A stretch of DNA of 64,000 bases. Source: SpSt-333 sp964371615 (GTDB lineage Bacteria > Bacteroidota > Ignavibacteria > UBA10030 > UBA8401). Location of the stretch: the NCBI GenBank assembly GCA_964371615.1, contig CAYJMS010000005.1, forward strand, positions 186,001 through 250,000, in the 5' to 3' direction. The number at the start of each line of letters is the position of its first letter. The first letter of the stretch is position 1. Below the pieces are notes generated by a model. That model did not search any database and was not told the origin of the DNA. It was given only the letters and a program-made list of their open reading frames with translations. The position numbers were made by a program, and so were the translations under genes. This document shows positions 62,608 through 64,000 of the stretch, piece after piece.

Positions 62608-64000
62608 TACCGGATTGTTTTTTCCATTGTGATCCGTTACCGCTTTCAATTTTTTGAAGCGGTCTTGATGTATATATCGCTGAGGTTTCAGCAAATGCAG
62701 AAGCGACGGCAAACCGTTCGTCCGCCGACAAAGTAATTTCCGGTTGTTGGAAATGCAGGGCGACAAAATTGATGTCGTATGTCCCCTTCCGAAACTCCGG
62801 ATGATCAACAACGAATTCGCAAAATGGAATTGTTGTATGCACGCCGTTAATTTTGTATTCACGTAGTGCGCGAAGCATTTTGGCGATGGCTTCATAGCGT
62901 GTTCGTGCATGGACGATCAATTTTGCTATCATCGGGTCATAATGCATGGAAATTTCAGATCCGGACTGCACACCGGCGTCATTGCGAACACCCGGTCCTG
63001 CGCTGGGTTGATAATGTGTAATCGTGCCGATTGATGGAAGAAATTTGTTGGCAACCTCTTCGGCATAAATCCTTGATTCAATGGCATGGCCGTTGATCAC
63101 GACCGCCGATTGAGAAATAGAAAGACTCTCACCTTCCGCGATTCTGATCTGTTCCTTTACTATATCGATTCCATAGACCATTTCCGTGATGGGATGTTCG
63201 ACCTGAATCCGGGTATTCACCTCAAGAAAATAATAGTTCTGACGACTATCCAGCAAGAATTCAACGGTGCCGGCATTGATATACCCGGCAGATTTTGCCG
63301 CTGTCACTGCCGTCATGCCCATGGCATTCCGCAATGCGGGACTTATTGCTGTACTGGGACATTCTTCAACCACTTTCTGATGTCGTCGCTGTATCGAGCA
63401 TTCCCGTTCTCCTAAATGGATGACATTACCTTGTGAATCTGCAAGAATCTGAATCTCAATATGCTTGGGATTTTCAATAAATTTTTCGATATAAATTCTG
63501 TCGTCAGAAAATGCCTTTAAAGCTTCGTTCCGAGCTCGTTCTAATGCCGATGGAAGTTCATCAAGAGAATCTACTTTGCGCATGCCTTTCCCCCCGCCTC
63601 CTCCCGCCGCTTTAATAAGCACCGGATATCCAATACCGGATGCGATGCCAATCGCTTCTTCGATGGTCTGAACCGGTGTCGTGGTTCCGGGTACGATCGG
63701 AACATTGTGTGCTGCCATCATAGCGCGGGCGGATGTCTTATTCCCGAGCAACTCGATAGTCTCATGCTTCGGACCGATAAATACTAAACCGGCATCTTCA
63801 ACTGCTTTCGCAAAACCGCTTTTTTCCGAAAGAAATCCATATCCCGGATGAATGGCATCAGCTTTTACTTTAAGTGCAATGGATATGATCTTTTCGATAT
63901 TGAGATATGTCTCAATCGAGGAAGTCCCGTAAAGAGGATATGCTTCGTCGCAAACAAGCACATGGGGCATTGTCCTGTCCGGATCTGAATAGATTGCAAC
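62600..64000 (-). CDS. Biotin carboxylase subunit of an acyl-CoA carboxylase (N-terminus outside window)
   Basis: The frame runs off the window at 64000 (VAIYSDPDRTMPHVLVCDEA is the first visible part), so about 35-40 N-terminal residues are missing. ATP-grasp motifs: AAGGGGGKGMRKV, YIEKFIENPKHIEIQILADSQGNVIHLGERECSIQRRHQKVVEE, FLEVNTRIQVEHPITEMVYGIDIVKEQ. With the overlapping carrier gene it forms the alpha part of a propionyl- or acetyl-CoA carboxylase; the carboxyltransferase is not in the window. If propionyl-CoA is the substrate it would feed the methylmalonyl pathway, though the mutase at 40934 looks specific for another substrate. Confidence 0.92.
   Translation of the reverse strand, partial: VAIYSDPDRTMPHVLVCDEAYPLYGTSSIETYLNIEKIISIALKVKADAIHPGYGFLSEKSGFAKAVEDAGLVFIGPKHETIELLGNKTSARAMMAAHNVPIVPGTTTPVQTIEEAIGIASGIGYPVLIKAAGGGGGKGMRKVDSLDELPSALERARNEALKAFSDDRIYIEKFIENPKHIEIQILADSQGNVIHLGERECSIQRRHQKVVEECPSTAISPALRNAMGMTAVTAAKSAGYINAGTVEFLLDSRQNYYFLEVNTRIQVEHPITEMVYGIDIVKEQIRIAEGESLSISQSAVVINGHAIESRIYAEEVANKFLPSIGTITHYQPSAGPGVRNDAGVQSGSEISMHYDPMIAKLIVHARTRYEAIAKMLRALREYKINGVHTTIPFCEFVVDHPEFRKGTYDINFVALHFQQPEITLSADERFAVASAFAETSAIYTSRPLQKIESGNGSQWKKQSGND

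Noticed and set aside
62608..62910. 100-residue N-terminal extension of the biotin carrier
   Set aside because: Runs through the end of the biotin carboxylase gene in another frame; Lys/His/Arg-rich shadow sequence.

Overview
The window looks like chromosome from a Gram-negative member of the Fibrobacteres-Chlorobi-Bacteroidetes group, most likely an Ignavibacteria/Kapabacteria/Chlorobi-side lineage. The main evidence is two very large exported proteins with C-terminal secretion-sorting modules of the type IX kind (one carries the QNYPNPFN signature), a FadL-type porin, lipoproteins with a matching Lnt, and a zapA / 6S-like RNA / rny order. The placement is inferred from these traits, not from a phylogeny. 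Putative promoters fit a TTGnnn-N16/17-TAnnnT pattern. Layout: (1) 1-9330 is an accessory surface region. It holds two glycine/threonine/serine-rich beta-repeat proteins, a 189-bp tandem array with conserved internal inverted repeats, a switch-like hairpin pair, a 1348-residue Ig-repeat/dockerin/sorting-domain protein and two lipoproteins. (2) 9678-14551 holds a hybrid histidine kinase, tRNA-Val(GAC) and a dipeptidyl peptidase IV. (3) 14555-21995 is the thrS-infC-rpmI-rplT-pheS-pheT translation operon, with an attenuator-like terminator before thrS, an AUU start for infC and a terminator before pheS, followed by a coiled-coil protein and zapA. (4) 22021-28792 has a 6S-like RNA, rny, coaE, an argD-type aminotransferase, a CsgG-type protein, a FadL-type porin and a small outer-membrane protein. 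(5) 28868-55486 is an almost unbroken same-strand run of 23 genes, most touching or overlapping: nadB, purF, a giant subtilase, pgsA, ftsY, a dipeptide epimerase, mutL, a small monooxygenase, an acyl-CoA mutase, a decaprenyl-phosphoryl-pentose (DprE1/DprE2-type) set, acyP, ispF, dedA, a PAP2 phosphatase, lnt, ltaE, a thioesterase, trpE, trpG and polX. (6) 55563-64000 is on the minus strand: dapF, tmRNA, and an overlapping string from a biotin carboxylase (cut by the window end) and its biotin carrier through purL, ygfZ, a free-methionine-sulfoxide reductase, a LOG-family protein and a SirB1-type protein. How the parts fit: most genes are housekeeping (tRNA charging, ribosome assembly, purine/NAD/isoprenoid/tryptophan synthesis, DNA repair, lipoprotein maturation). 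The distinctive content is the surface-protein region with its repeat array, a DprE1-DprE2 lipid-pentose pathway outside Actinobacteria with plausible accessory membrane genes, an acyl-CoA mutase whose specificity residues are those of isobutyryl-CoA mutase, and three RNA-level control candidates in the thrS-pheT operon.
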